Under the pieces are notes generated by a model. It searched no databases, was not told the origin of the DNA, and was given only the letters and a program-made list of their open reading frames with translations. The translations under genes were made by a program, and so were the position numbers. Below are positions 1 through 7,654 of a DNA stretch of 64,000 bases, one piece after another. Numbering within the stretch: the stretch's first letter is position 1; every line of letters begins with the position of its first letter. Source of the DNA: Pseudoalteromonas amylolytica (GTDB lineage: Bacteria > Pseudomonadota > Gammaproteobacteria > Enterobacterales > Alteromonadaceae); contig NZ_MKJU01000005.1 of the NCBI RefSeq assembly GCF_001854605.1, positions 1 through 64,000 on the forward strand, given 5' to 3'.

Positions 1-52
1 CCCCCTCATCTGCCCAGTTGTAATTGAAATTGATAGGTTTATCAGGAGGCAT
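1..52 (-). CDS. Possible 5' end of an unknown gene, cut by the window edge
   Basis: Reading the minus strand from 52 gives ATG followed by 16 open codons (MPPDKPINFNYNWADEG) up to the window edge. An in-frame TAA lies directly before the ATG, so the start is well bounded, but there is no convincing Shine-Dalgarno. I do not recognise the protein. With only 17 residues visible it could be a chance open frame. Confidence 0.3.
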   Translation of the reverse strand, partial: MPPDKPINFNYNWADEG

Positions 53-501
53 TTAAATTTTTTCTGAACAAATGAGATGATCACGTGCGTTAATTAACTG
101 CGTTGATTTGATACCCGACCATATCTAACCATCAAACCCACTCGTTAATTTTGATCCAATATTTAGATCCTCTGGAATGTCTCCAACGCTCCGCGTTAAT
201 CTGGCGCTAAGTTCCGACGAACGGCAAACCGCCAGTACGTAATATTTGAATCAATTATTACGTTCCAGCCAAAGTTTTACGTAATTCCATTTCCCATAAT
301 TCGGTTTATGTTACGGGCCTATCACAACGTTCGTTGCTCAGGTGCAGTCTGCGCTACGCTATTTTGCAGACTGCAAAACCACAAACGCCCCGCTAGTTTG
401 ATATTTTAGCGGGGCGCTTTCTCAACATAATGCCGTGATTCAATTATGGGATATATAGCATCATTTTTAGACTATCGTATAGAGCCGTTTTCAATCATCG
501 C
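53..501. other. Intergenic region rich in inverted repeats, no gene seen
   Basis: No convincing open frame on either strand. It holds a perfect 8-bp inverted repeat (ACGTAATA 237-244 with TATTACGT 256-263), a perfect 10-bp inverted repeat (TGCAGTCTGC 343-352 with GCAGACTGCA 366-375) and a G+C-rich terminator hairpin (386-416). The density of dyads is higher than in the other intergenic stretches of this window. I looked for integron attC-type ends and did not find them. Confidence 0.5.
386..420. terminator. G+C-rich rho-independent-type hairpin
   Basis: A perfect 10-bp stem: CGCCCCGCTA (386-395) pairs with TAGCGGGGCG (407-416) around an 11-nt A/T-rich loop. The plus side continues CTTTCTC and the minus side TTTGTGG, so direction is uncertain. 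No gene lies immediately upstream on either strand within the window. Confidence 0.5.
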
Positions 502-529
502 TTGACCGCATTATTGCGTATTCTATAAT
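502..529 (+). promoter_or_regulatory. Sigma-70-type promoter for the TPR gene
   Basis: TTGACC (502-507), a 16-nt spacer and a perfect TATAAT (524-529). The predicted transcription start near 536 would leave a leader of under 30 nt before the TTG start at 564. Confidence 0.6.
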
Positions 530-563
530 TAACTCAATGTTGTTCCTTGTTCGGATTGTCTAG

Positions 564-1583
564 TTGTTCAAATCATTTCTGTGTCTTATCGCCTTAGCTG
601 TTGCTTTTAATTGCTTCCCAAGTTCAGCTACGAATAAAGATTATGAATATCAACTCACTCGAGCTCAATATTTTTTGCGTTCGGACCCTAAGCAAGCACT
701 CAATATTTTGGGTAGTATTGAGGATGTTACAAAATTAACAGACGAACAACAGATTTCTTATTACGTACTTAAAATGCGTTTATCGCTTATTCTAAACAAG
801 TTAGATGACGTTGAGCCAAATATCGAACAGCTTTTTGTTCATGATGGACAGCCGGAGTTTGTAAATCGGCTCGTGAGCATTTTAAGTGGTACTGGAATTT
901 GGTTGAGGAAGCTTGATTATCTTGATGCGGCGCAGCACACTTTTTCTTGTGCGTTAAAACACGCCAGTAAGTCTTCTCAACGGATTTCCCTTTTAATCAG
1001 CAGCGCTATCGTTGCACGATACCAGCACCAGTTTGAATTGGCTAAAGCACTTTATAAGGAAGCTGCAGACATTGCCAAACGCCGAGATGATCAAAGAGGT
1101 TTAGCGACCATCGAAAATAACCTAGGCGCTATATCACTAGATCAAAAAGACTTTGCTAAGGCAAATGAACATTTTCGTAATGCGCTGGCTGGATTCCAAG
1201 TGGTACACAATCACTCAGGTCACATAAACTCAGGGATAAACTTATTGTTAACCTTTGTGCTTCAGGAGCAATACCTTAACTATCAAAGATTATACTCGCG
1301 TATAGCGCAACTCTCTGATGAATACCCAGATGATTCTAAGAAAGCTTATTTACTTTGGGTCAATTCAGCCTATTACCATCGACAAGGCGTGAGCCCAGAT
1401 CCAATGACAAAGAAAAAGCTTATGGAAGCGTTCGAGCAGTTGGCTGGCGTCCAATTACAGCGACTCATTGACAAACACTTAGCTAGGCCAATGGGAATCG
1501 AATTGGTGCTAGCTCCTCCAGCCGAGGCTAAAGCACTAACGAATAAGCCTTGGTTTGATAAGGTGGCACGTTGTAATTGGTAA
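564..1583 (+). CDS. Exported TPR-repeat protein of unknown function
   Basis: 339 residues. The N-terminus (LFKSFLCLIALAVAF, then CFPSSA) looks like a signal peptide, so the protein is probably periplasmic. The middle holds TPR-like helical repeats, clearest around residues 145-215 (repeated A..hY.eA and A....nA.aGF patterns). No catalytic domain is visible. The TTG start at 564 is forced by an in-frame TAG at 561-563. An in-frame ATG at 537, next to the predicted transcription start, is cut off by that TAG after eight codons, and the TTG has no clear ribosome-binding site. The N-terminus may therefore be damaged or translated unusually. The gene converges with the methyltransferase gene, with 11 nt between the stops. 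Confidence 0.7.
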   Translation: MFKSFLCLIALAVAFNCFPSSATNKDYEYQLTRAQYFLRSDPKQALNILGSIEDVTKLTDEQQISYYVLKMRLSLILNKLDDVEPNIEQLFVHDGQPEFVNRLVSILSGTGIWLRKLDYLDAAQHTFSCALKHASKSSQRISLLISSAIVARYQHQFELAKALYKEAADIAKRRDDQRGLATIENNLGAISLDQKDFAKANEHFRNALAGFQVVHNHSGHINSGINLLLTFVLQEQYLNYQRLYSRIAQLSDEYPDDSKKAYLLWVNSAYYHRQGVSPDPMTKKKLMEAFEQLAGVQLQRLIDKHLARPMGIELVLAPPAEAKALTNKPWFDKVARCNW

Positions 1584-1594
1584 TATAGGCTCAC

Positions 1595-2119
1595 TCACCG
1601 CGCTAATAATTCTGATAACACAATATTGTTGTTGTTGTCTCGACTGCTTCTGATGATTTCATCATGATTAAACTTCAAGCCAGATTTTAGAAGTCGGTCA
1701 TACAGTATCACATTAACCGTCGCTGCCAAGTTCATACACCCTTGAGTCGGAACATAGATCACATCTTGGCATAGCTTAAGCGTTTCTTTGTCTAAAGAGC
1801 CATCTTCTGGTCCGAACATATAAAAAGCGCTTTTAGGATGCTTATATTCTGTGAGCGGTTTGGCCCCTTCAATCAGTTCAATAGCGACAGGCTTTGCACC
1901 CAATGGCAAAACAGAACTAAGGGAATCCGTACCAATCAAAGGAATGTTTTGGTAGACCTTTTTTGTGTCAGTCGTAAATTTTCGCGCGTTTTCAAAACGT
2001 TTCCCAGTATAAAATACAGAATTCACACCATAACACCCCGCTGCTCGCATAACAGCACCAACATTGCTAGGGCTCTTCGGGTTAGTCAACCCTATACACG
2101 CAAATCCACTATCAAACAT
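1595..2119 (-). CDS. SPOUT/TrmH-family RNA 2'-O-methyltransferase
   Basis: 174 residues, the size of a minimal SPOUT methyltransferase without an added RNA-binding domain. Three family motifs are visible: NPKSPSNVGAVMRAAG near the N-terminus (motif 1, with Asn and Arg), FGPEDGSL at about 102 (motif 2), and a C-terminal VPTQGCMNLAATVNVILYD stretch (motif 3, knotted S-adenosylmethionine site). The family methylates ribose 2'-OH in tRNA or rRNA. The exact target cannot be told from sequence; a TrmL-like role on tRNA is one option. It is a monocistronic minus-strand gene, and the ATG at 2119 has only a weak upstream GAGA. Confidence 0.85.
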   Translation of the reverse strand: MFDSGFACIGLTNPKSPSNVGAVMRAAGCYGVNSVFYTGKRFENARKFTTDTKKVYQNIPLIGTDSLSSVLPLGAKPVAIELIEGAKPLTEYKHPKSAFYMFGPEDGSLDKETLKLCQDVIYVPTQGCMNLAATVNVILYDRLLKSGLKFNHDEIIRSSRDNNNNIVLSELLAR

Positions 2120-2257
2120 TTTTTATCTCGCCACACCGATTACTGCAACGCGAATCTACAGCAATAAAGCCAAAAGATCTAGGGGAATACGCTTGCTTAT
2201 AAAGCTATGCTAAAATAGCGGCAATATACCAAATGCGAAGTACAGCTAAATAAATTT

Positions 2258-2764
2258 ATGAATAATGACACTTTTTGGCAGATTATCGAATCGGTACACC
2301 ATGAAAACGATGTCAACCAAGCACTCAGAACAGCCCTGTCACCTCTGCAAACAAAAGACATCGCTCAGTTCGATGAGTTATACACACAAAATCTAAGAAA
2401 ACTTTGGCACTGGGATAACTGGGCATTTGCCTATGTAATTTGTGGCTGTAACAGTGAATATGACTTTTTAGATTTTTGTAACTGGTTAATATTACAAGGT
2501 AAAAATAATATTGAATTGTTTGTTAAAGACCCAGAAGCGCTGGCAGAATACCCACATATGCCATACCAAGACAACCTCCCTGCTCCTTACTGCGACGAGC
2601 TAGATTTAGTCGCGGGCTTGCTTTATGAAGATCTCACTGGCGAGGAGTTACCCTATCATAACGTCGTTAATTTTCAGCCACAGGGGAAAAAATTTAAAAA
2701 TAAGCCCAAATTATTAAAGGCCCAATTTCCAAAACTGTTTGAAAAATTCTGGCAAAAAAAGTAA
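2258..2764 (+). CDS. DUF4240 domain-containing protein
   Basis: 168 residues, soluble, no signal peptide. The N-terminal pattern (xxDTFWQIIESV, then a Leu/Gln-rich helix, LYTQNLRKLWHWDNWAFAYV and FLDFCNWLI) matches DUF4240, a family of unknown function whose members start with a D.FW.lI motif. The C-terminus is Lys-rich. The stop codon overlaps the 3' end of a decayed minus-strand gene. The start at 2258 lacks a good Shine-Dalgarno; TGCTAAAAT near 2206 could be an extended -10 element. Function unknown. Confidence 0.7.
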   Translation: MNNDTFWQIIESVHHENDVNQALRTALSPLQTKDIAQFDELYTQNLRKLWHWDNWAFAYVICGCNSEYDFLDFCNWLILQGKNNIELFVKDPEALAEYPHMPYQDNLPAPYCDELDLVAGLLYEDLTGEELPYHNVVNFQPQGKKFKNKPKLLKAQFPKLFEKFWQKK

Positions 2765-3019
2765 AAACGGCGCCATCACGATTTTCTACAACTAAGGTGT
2801 ATTTTGTTTTATTCTCATCAAATTGACGGATGGCTTCAAATACTTGGCCCAGCAAATAAGTTTGTTCTGGGTAAATAATTACAGGCTCAAGCTCAAAGCC
2901 ACCATCATGATCGAATAGACATATTTTACATAGCCTGAGCAAGTAAATGCAGCAGTTGCCTGTGCTTATACAGCAAACATGAATACGCCTGCTGTAACCA
3001 TTTTGATATAGTTTCTCAT
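2762..3019 (-). pseudogene. Decayed gene for a small secreted protein
   Basis: A good Shine-Dalgarno (AAGGAAAAGAG) precedes ATG at 3019, which begins a signal peptide (MRNYIKMVTAGVFMFAV) broken by TAA at 2966-2968. The same frame then resumes with a cleavage-site-like AQATAAFTCSGYVKYV. Near 2905-2915 the coherent reading shifts to another frame: DHDGGFELEPVIIY, then YLLGQVFEAIRQFDENK and YTLVVENRDGAVF. It runs into the 3' end of the DUF4240 gene. One nonsense change plus one frameshift would explain this. I do not recognise the parent family. The call is an inference from frame continuity. Confidence 0.55.
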
Positions 3020-3046
3020 CTCTTTTCCTTAGCGCTACTATTAACA

Positions 3047-3071
3047 GTCTGGCACCAATTCAGTGCCAGAC
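3047..3071. repeat. Inverted repeat between asd and the decayed gene
   Basis: GTCTGGCAC (3047-3055) pairs perfectly with GTGCCAGAC (3063-3071) over a 7-nt loop. There is no T-run on either side, so it is a weak terminator candidate for asd. It could equally be a protein-binding dyad upstream of the decayed gene. Confidence 0.45.
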
Positions 3072-3122
3072 AAATCTGCGATAAAGAGATGAACTATTCC
3101 TTCATGTAATATTACAGAGTAA

Positions 3123-4235
3123 TTAATGTTCGAGGATAATACGCAACATACGACGTAGCGGTTCAGCTGCTCCCCATAATAGCTGATCGCCTACCGTAAA
3201 GGCGCTAATGTATTCTGGGCCCATACTTAGTTTTCTAATACGCCCAACAGGAATTGACAAGGTGCCGGTAACATTCACTGGTGTCAGCTCCTGTGCTGTT
3301 TGCTCTCTATCATTTGGAATGACCTTAACCCACTCATTATGAGACGCCAAAATACGTTCGATCTCATCAACCGGTAAGTCAGCTTTAAGTTTGATTGTCA
3401 TCGCCTGAGAGTGACAGCGCATCGCACCAATTCTCACACACAGGCCATCGATAGGAATAGGAGACTTTAATGAACCTAAAATTTTGTTGGCTTCCACTTG
3501 AGCCTTCCATTCTTCTTTTGACTGACCCGACTCCATTGGCACGTCAATCCATGGGATCAAACTGCCCGCCAGTGGTACACCAAATTGGTCGGTCGGTAAG
3601 TCCTCAGACTTAATTTTGTTCGCTACGATTTTATCAATTTCAAGAATGGCAGAACCTGGGTCTGCTAGCTGCTGTGCAACAGATGCGTGAATTTCCCCCA
3701 TTTGCGTGATCAATTCTCGCATATTGCGCGCACCAGCACCCGATGCCGCTTGGTAAGTCATGGGACTTACCCATTCAATCAAGTCTTTTTCGAACAACCC
3801 ACCTAATGCCAGTAACATCAAAGAGACTGTACAGTTGCCACCTACAAAGGTTTTAACCCCCTGCTCTAACCCTTGTGTGATTACATCATTATTTACCGGG
3901 TCCAAAATAATGATACTTTCTTGCGCCATGCGTAGCGCTGATGCGGCGTCTATCCAATAACCGTTCCAACCTGACTCACGCAATGCTGGATAAACAGACT
4001 TAGTGTAATCGCCCCCCTGACATGAAATTATAATCTCCATTTCAGATAAGGCGTTTACATCATTGGCATCTAGCAAAGGTTTTGCATCGCCGGCAAAATC
4101 AGGGCCTAGTTGCCCCGTTTGTGATGTTGTAAAGAAATATGAATCAACTTTTGAAAAGTCATTTTCTTCTAACATTCTGTGCATTAACACAGAGCCAACC
4201 ATACCACGCCAACCAACGAGTCCCACTTTCTTCAT
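3123..4235 (-). CDS. asd: Aspartate-semialdehyde dehydrogenase
   Basis: 370 residues, full length for the gammaproteobacterial enzyme. It reduces 4-aspartyl phosphate to aspartate semialdehyde with NADPH, the branch point toward lysine/diaminopimelate, threonine and methionine. Visible features are the N-terminal nucleotide-binding loop [14 protein letters not shown], the active-site cysteine in GGNCTVSLM (about residue 134) and the conserved GAMRCHSQA stretch near 275 with the catalytic His. It is a single-gene unit. The ATG at 4235 has AAGG upstream. A candidate small RNA lies upstream on the same strand. Confidence 0.95.
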   Translation of the reverse strand: MKKVGLVGWRGMVGSVLMHRMLEENDFSKVDSYFFTTSQTGQLGPDFAGDAKPLLDANDVNALSEMEIIISCQGGDYTKSVYPALRESGWNGYWIDAASALRMAQESIIILDPVNNDVITQGLEQGVKTFVGGNCTVSLMLLALGGLFEKDLIEWVSPMTYQAASGAGARNMRELITQMGEIHASVAQQLADPGSAILEIDKIVANKIKSEDLPTDQFGVPLAGSLIPWIDVPMESGQSKEEWKAQVEANKILGSLKSPIPIDGLCVRIGAMRCHSQAMTIKLKADLPVDEIERILASHNEWVKVIPNDREQTAQELTPVNVTGTLSIPVGRIRKLSMGPEYISAFTVGDQLLWGAAEPLRRMLRIILEH

Positions 4236-4558
4236 ATTTTGTTTACCTTACTTTAAAAATTAATAGACATTGCGTGAGTCTAGACGTCCAAAATAACAAA
4301 TAAGTTGAGTTTCGACTAGCCATAATTTGCGAATATTTTGCCACTATTTAACTTTCAGAATTGATGAGTACTTAAGATGAACGACTAGGTCGCTCAGAGC
4401 AAAGTAGCATCAGGATTCAAATCATAAAATCGGCTATCTATTGGAATTATCTTGTTAGGAAGACTAATGCAGGGACAATCTAATTGACTCTCATCTTATT
4501 ATTCATAATAAGCTGATATCTATTAATATATTCTTAAATGGAATGGTCTGACATAAAA
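4236..4558. other. asd upstream region, no gene seen
   Basis: About 320 bp of A+T-rich sequence between the asd start and the terminator of the candidate small RNA. No open frame with a ribosome-binding site is visible. It should contain the asd promoter, but no single -35/-10 pair stands out. Confidence 0.5.
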
Positions 4559-4645
4559 AACCCCGCAAAGCGGGGTTTGGATACAACATGTAAAGGTTGT
4601 CCTAATCTGATGTTCACAACATCAATTCAGAACTCGGTTCCAGGT
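4553..4645 (-). ncRNA. Candidate small regulatory RNA upstream of asd
   Basis: On the minus strand, a TATAAA-type -10 (4654-4649) is followed by about 90 nt that folds into consecutive hairpins: GAAC/GTTC (4630-4640), a 7-bp TGATGTT/AACATCA stem (4608-4624), ACAAC/GTTGT (4583-4600), then a strong terminator (AACCCCGC, AAA loop, GCGGGGTT at 4559-4577) followed by a run of T on the minus strand. No open frame explains this terminator, and the upstream receptor gene already has its own at 4841-4864. The -35 is poor. I do not recognise a known sRNA family. Confidence 0.45.
4559..4577 (-). terminator. Rho-independent terminator of the candidate sRNA
   Basis: An 8-bp stem (AACCCCGC/GCGGGGTT, 3-nt loop) followed on the minus strand by six T before ATGTC. 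It is too far from the receptor gene to be its first terminator. Confidence 0.75.
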
Positions 4646-4834
4646 TGTTTTATAATTATTTGTTATAACCTTTTAGATTCGGTGCACTTTAAAGCATAAA
4701 GATGACAGATTTATTAAACAACTGACATTTATACTTAAATTTTTATGTTAAGCGCTAGTTCACTTAACGTTATGACATTATTCTACGTCACATGTCATAT
4801 TTTGGCAATGTAATCTAATTATTTTTTATGAGGG

Positions 4835-4864
4835 ATAAAAAAGCCAAGGTGTGAACCTTGGCTT
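4835..4864 (-). terminator. Terminator of the TonB-dependent receptor gene
   Basis: AAGCCAAGGT (4841-4850) pairs with ACCTTGGCTT (4855-4864) around a 4-nt loop, with a T-run on the minus side, 28 nt after the receptor stop codon. Confidence 0.85.
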
Positions 4865-4891
4865 CAAATTTACAGTAACAAGTTCGTTTGA

Positions 4892-7576
4892 TTAGAATTC
4901 GTAGCTGTAGTTTATACTCACAGACGTACCGACTTCTTTTTGACGAACAATGATGTCTGACTGAGTTACCTCTTGTTCTTCATCTAGTAAGTTTTTGATT
5001 TTAAACTTAACTTTTGAGTTGAAATCGGGGTACCACGTATACACTAAATCCAGTGAATGGAATGGCTGTTCAAATGCATCTTCACGGCCACCAATACCCG
5101 ATGCGAGAATACGCTCACCAAATACGTTGTAAACTAATGAGCCACTGTGTTGACCATCCGCAGAATCATAACCAAGCTGTAAGTTTACTACATACTTAGA
5201 ATGACCAGTCATGCGTTTGGTTGGGTTCGTTAAGTTACCCGCAAAGGCAGGATCAATAGACACTTCTGAGTCACTTAAGGTAATGTTACCCGACGTAAAA
5301 ATACCGCTCACAACACTCGAAAGGTCAAATAGCCACTCTGTTTCTATACCATAGACTTCACCTTCAATACCGTTAACGAATGATGCGGTGTAATCTTCAT
5401 CTCCTACGCGAAGTACAGTTTCAATCGGATTTGTAATGTCCTTATAGAACGCACCAACCGAGAAGTTATCGCCGTTGTCCATGTAGTATTCAAAGCGTGC
5501 ATCGTAATTTTCTAAGTCGCTACTTTTAAGCCCAGGTGTACCAAACGTTTTAATATCTGTTAGCGGGTCAAAGTAAGCAACAGCAACCAACTCTCGTAAG
5601 TCTGGGCGCACCACAGTTTCACCATAACTAAATCGAACTTGATAGTTATTTTCAGCCAAATAAGTCAGAGCAAGCGATCTAAATATATCGTCCTGATTTA
5701 CAGTTCCTTCCTGAATTTTTTCTTCTGAATAATAGATGCCTTGTGTTACTCGGTCGAAAATCAAACTAGAGGTACCAATAGAAACCTGTTTGAAATCTTC
5801 GTATCGTAGACCACCGCTTAGACGCCATGTGTTATCGAAGAACATATCAAATTCAAAATACCCAGCATCTATTTTCTGTGCAGCGATATAATCATCTGCA
5901 CTTGGCGCTGTTGGCTCGTTAAACGACAAGAAGAAATCGTTGTTACCGATAAACTCGTCGGTTAGGTAGGAAGATAAACCCAATATACTGTTTTCGTCAC
6001 CATTAACAGGGATTGGAATGCCAGTTTCATTGTTTATTGCAAAGCTTGATGTGTTATAAACACGGGCTCGATCGAGAAAGTCATAACCCGCTTTTAAAGT
6101 GACCTCGATACCTTCAAATGTAAGAGGTAGCGTTAAGTTGCCACTTGCCGATTTAACGTTATCTACCATGTTCGTGAATGAGTAAACCGCTCGGTTATCA
6201 TCACCCGTCACGATAGAATTTTTGTAATTACCATTATCAAAAGTATCAATAAACTTATAATCAATATTGGTTGGTATACGCGTTTCTGCTTCTGATTCCG
6301 TGTACTGCCAATCTGCACCAAGCCCCATCCAATCCAAGAAGGTATGCTGGCCAATAAATTGGTCTACATCAAGTACGCGCTCTTCATAATTAAAACTATG
6401 GAAACGCTGCGCTTGGTCTGAACCCACTATCGTTCTTACAGTACTGCCGTTTGGACTTTGCAAAATTGCTAAGCTAAGTTCATCTTCGTTGTCTTCAAGG
6501 TATATTTTTGAGTAATTTACGCTGTGCTGATCGAGTTTATAGCCTAAGCTGAATATTCCGCTAATACGCTCATTTTCAGTCGTGACTTTAGAATCTTTTA
6601 CGGTGATATAACAACTATTGTTAACGTCATCTTCCGTTACCAACTCTGTGCTACAACCGTCGGATATTTCATCATCAACCACAGCTGTCTTACGCTCAGA
6701 ATACGACCAATCATTGTCATATGATACAGCTAGCATCACTCCGATATCGCCGCCAAAGTAACCTTCTTCAAAGCTATTACCAATCGTCGCTTTGATGTCG
6801 TAATTAGGGTCCAACGACTCTTTAGTTACGACTAAATCACGAGGTAATGACAAAGTGAAAGATTTATTGATAGCTGCGGCTTGTTCGGCTCGGTTCATCG
6901 TATCTGTATCGACAATGTTATCTTTGTCAACGATAGAGCTTAGACTAAAGTCACCTCTATAACGTAATACCGCGGCGTGAAGCGCATCGGGTTGTCCGTT
7001 GCTTGGTCGTGAATATGTATACCCTTCATCCGCATTGGAATTCATGCCAACACCAACTTCAATATTAGCGACAAACTCTGTAGGTACCGACTTGGTCCGA
7101 ATGTCGATATTACCGCCACCAAACGCTGCTGGCATTGAAGGTGAATACGCCTTTTGAACCGCCAGACTTTCAATGATACTAGACGGGAAAATATCCAAAG
7201 GCACAACGTTACGCGTCAAATCGGGACTGGGTACTGACGCCCCGTTGAGTCTGGCACTTGAGTATCGCTCACCCAAACCACGTACATATACGAATTTACC
7301 ATCTACCAAGGTCAAACCTGTCACACGTCGAAGCGCTGAAGCGGCATCACTATCACCTGTGCGGGATAGCTGCTCCGCGCCCATAATGTCGGCAACAAAC
7401 GCTTGGTTTTTGCGCTCTTCGATGACCGCTGCTGCACTGCCTTGTAAACGTGTGCCAACCGCAACGACTTCTTCGATTGCTTGATCTTCAACCGCTAAAC
7501 TTGGCACTGATGCACCTACAACGATTGCGGCGCTCACTGCCAAAGCAATTCTTTTTAATTTCATTTGAGTATTCAT
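4892..7576 (-). CDS. TonB-dependent outer-membrane receptor
   Basis: 894 residues from ATG 7576, which has AGGA upstream; a longer frame from TTG 7591 has none. A signal peptide (MKLKRIALAVSAAIVV) is followed by a TonB-box-like EEVVAVGTR, a plug domain (about 40-160, with VYVRGLGERYSSARLNG and a GGGNIDIRTKS end) and a 22-strand-type beta barrel ending in aromatic F. It should import a large or scarce substrate in an energy-dependent way. It lies downstream of a lipoprotein gene on the same strand, with an intrinsic hairpin in the 78-nt gap, and both follow a TonB/ExbBD operon. No Fur-type context or siderophore gene is nearby. The substrate is unknown; a phosphorus compound is my inference from promoter motifs. 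Confidence 0.9.
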   Translation of the reverse strand: MNTQMKLKRIALAVSAAIVVGASVPSLAVEDQAIEEVVAVGTRLQGSAAAVIEERKNQAFVADIMGAEQLSRTGDSDAASALRRVTGLTLVDGKFVYVRGLGERYSSARLNGASVPSPDLTRNVVPLDIFPSSIIESLAVQKAYSPSMPAAFGGGNIDIRTKSVPTEFVANIEVGVGMNSNADEGYTYSRPSNGQPDALHAAVLRYRGDFSLSSIVDKDNIVDTDTMNRAEQAAAINKSFTLSLPRDLVVTKESLDPNYDIKATIGNSFEEGYFGGDIGVMLAVSYDNDWSYSERKTAVVDDEISDGCSTELVTEDDVNNSCYITVKDSKVTTENERISGIFSLGYKLDQHSVNYSKIYLEDNEDELSLAILQSPNGSTVRTIVGSDQAQRFHSFNYEERVLDVDQFIGQHTFLDWMGLGADWQYTESEAETRIPTNIDYKFIDTFDNGNYKNSIVTGDDNRAVYSFTNMVDNVKSASGNLTLPLTFEGIEVTLKAGYDFLDRARVYNTSSFAINNETGIPIPVNGDENSILGLSSYLTDEFIGNNDFFLSFNEPTAPSADDYIAAQKIDAGYFEFDMFFDNTWRLSGGLRYEDFKQVSIGTSSLIFDRVTQGIYYSEEKIQEGTVNQDDIFRSLALTYLAENNYQVRFSYGETVVRPDLRELVAVAYFDPLTDIKTFGTPGLKSSDLENYDARFEYYMDNGDNFSVGAFYKDITNPIETVLRVGDEDYTASFVNGIEGEVYGIETEWLFDLSSVVSGIFTSGNITLSDSEVSIDPAFAGNLTNPTKRMTGHSKYVVNLQLGYDSADGQHSGSLVYNVFGERILASGIGGREDAFEQPFHSLDLVYTWYPDFNSKVKFKIKNLLDEEQEVTQSDIIVRQKEVGTSVSINYSYEF

Positions 7577-7603
7577 TTGCAATCCTGCCAAAAATCATAA
7601 AAA

Positions 7604-7622
7604 AGGCGCAATAGCTGCGCCT
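7604..7622 (-). terminator. Hairpin between lipoprotein and receptor genes
   Basis: AGGCGCA (7604-7610) pairs with TGCGCCT (7616-7622), 5-nt loop, followed on the minus strand by six T. It ends about 20 nt before the receptor ribosome-binding site. It is probably a partial terminator that sets the lipoprotein:receptor ratio or shields mRNA ends. Confidence 0.7.
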
Positions 7623-7654
7623 ACTTCGTGATAAACAATTTAAATCACAAAAGA

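Noticed and set aside
320..420. Integron attC-like site in the left-end inverted repeats
   Set aside because: The paired arms lack the RYYYAAC and GTTRRRY ends of attC, and there is no integrase or cassette array.
4892..7576. Iron-siderophore receptor
   Set aside because: No Fur-like site, siderophore gene or iron ABC transporter is adjacent, and the promoter motifs and lipoprotein partner point elsewhere.
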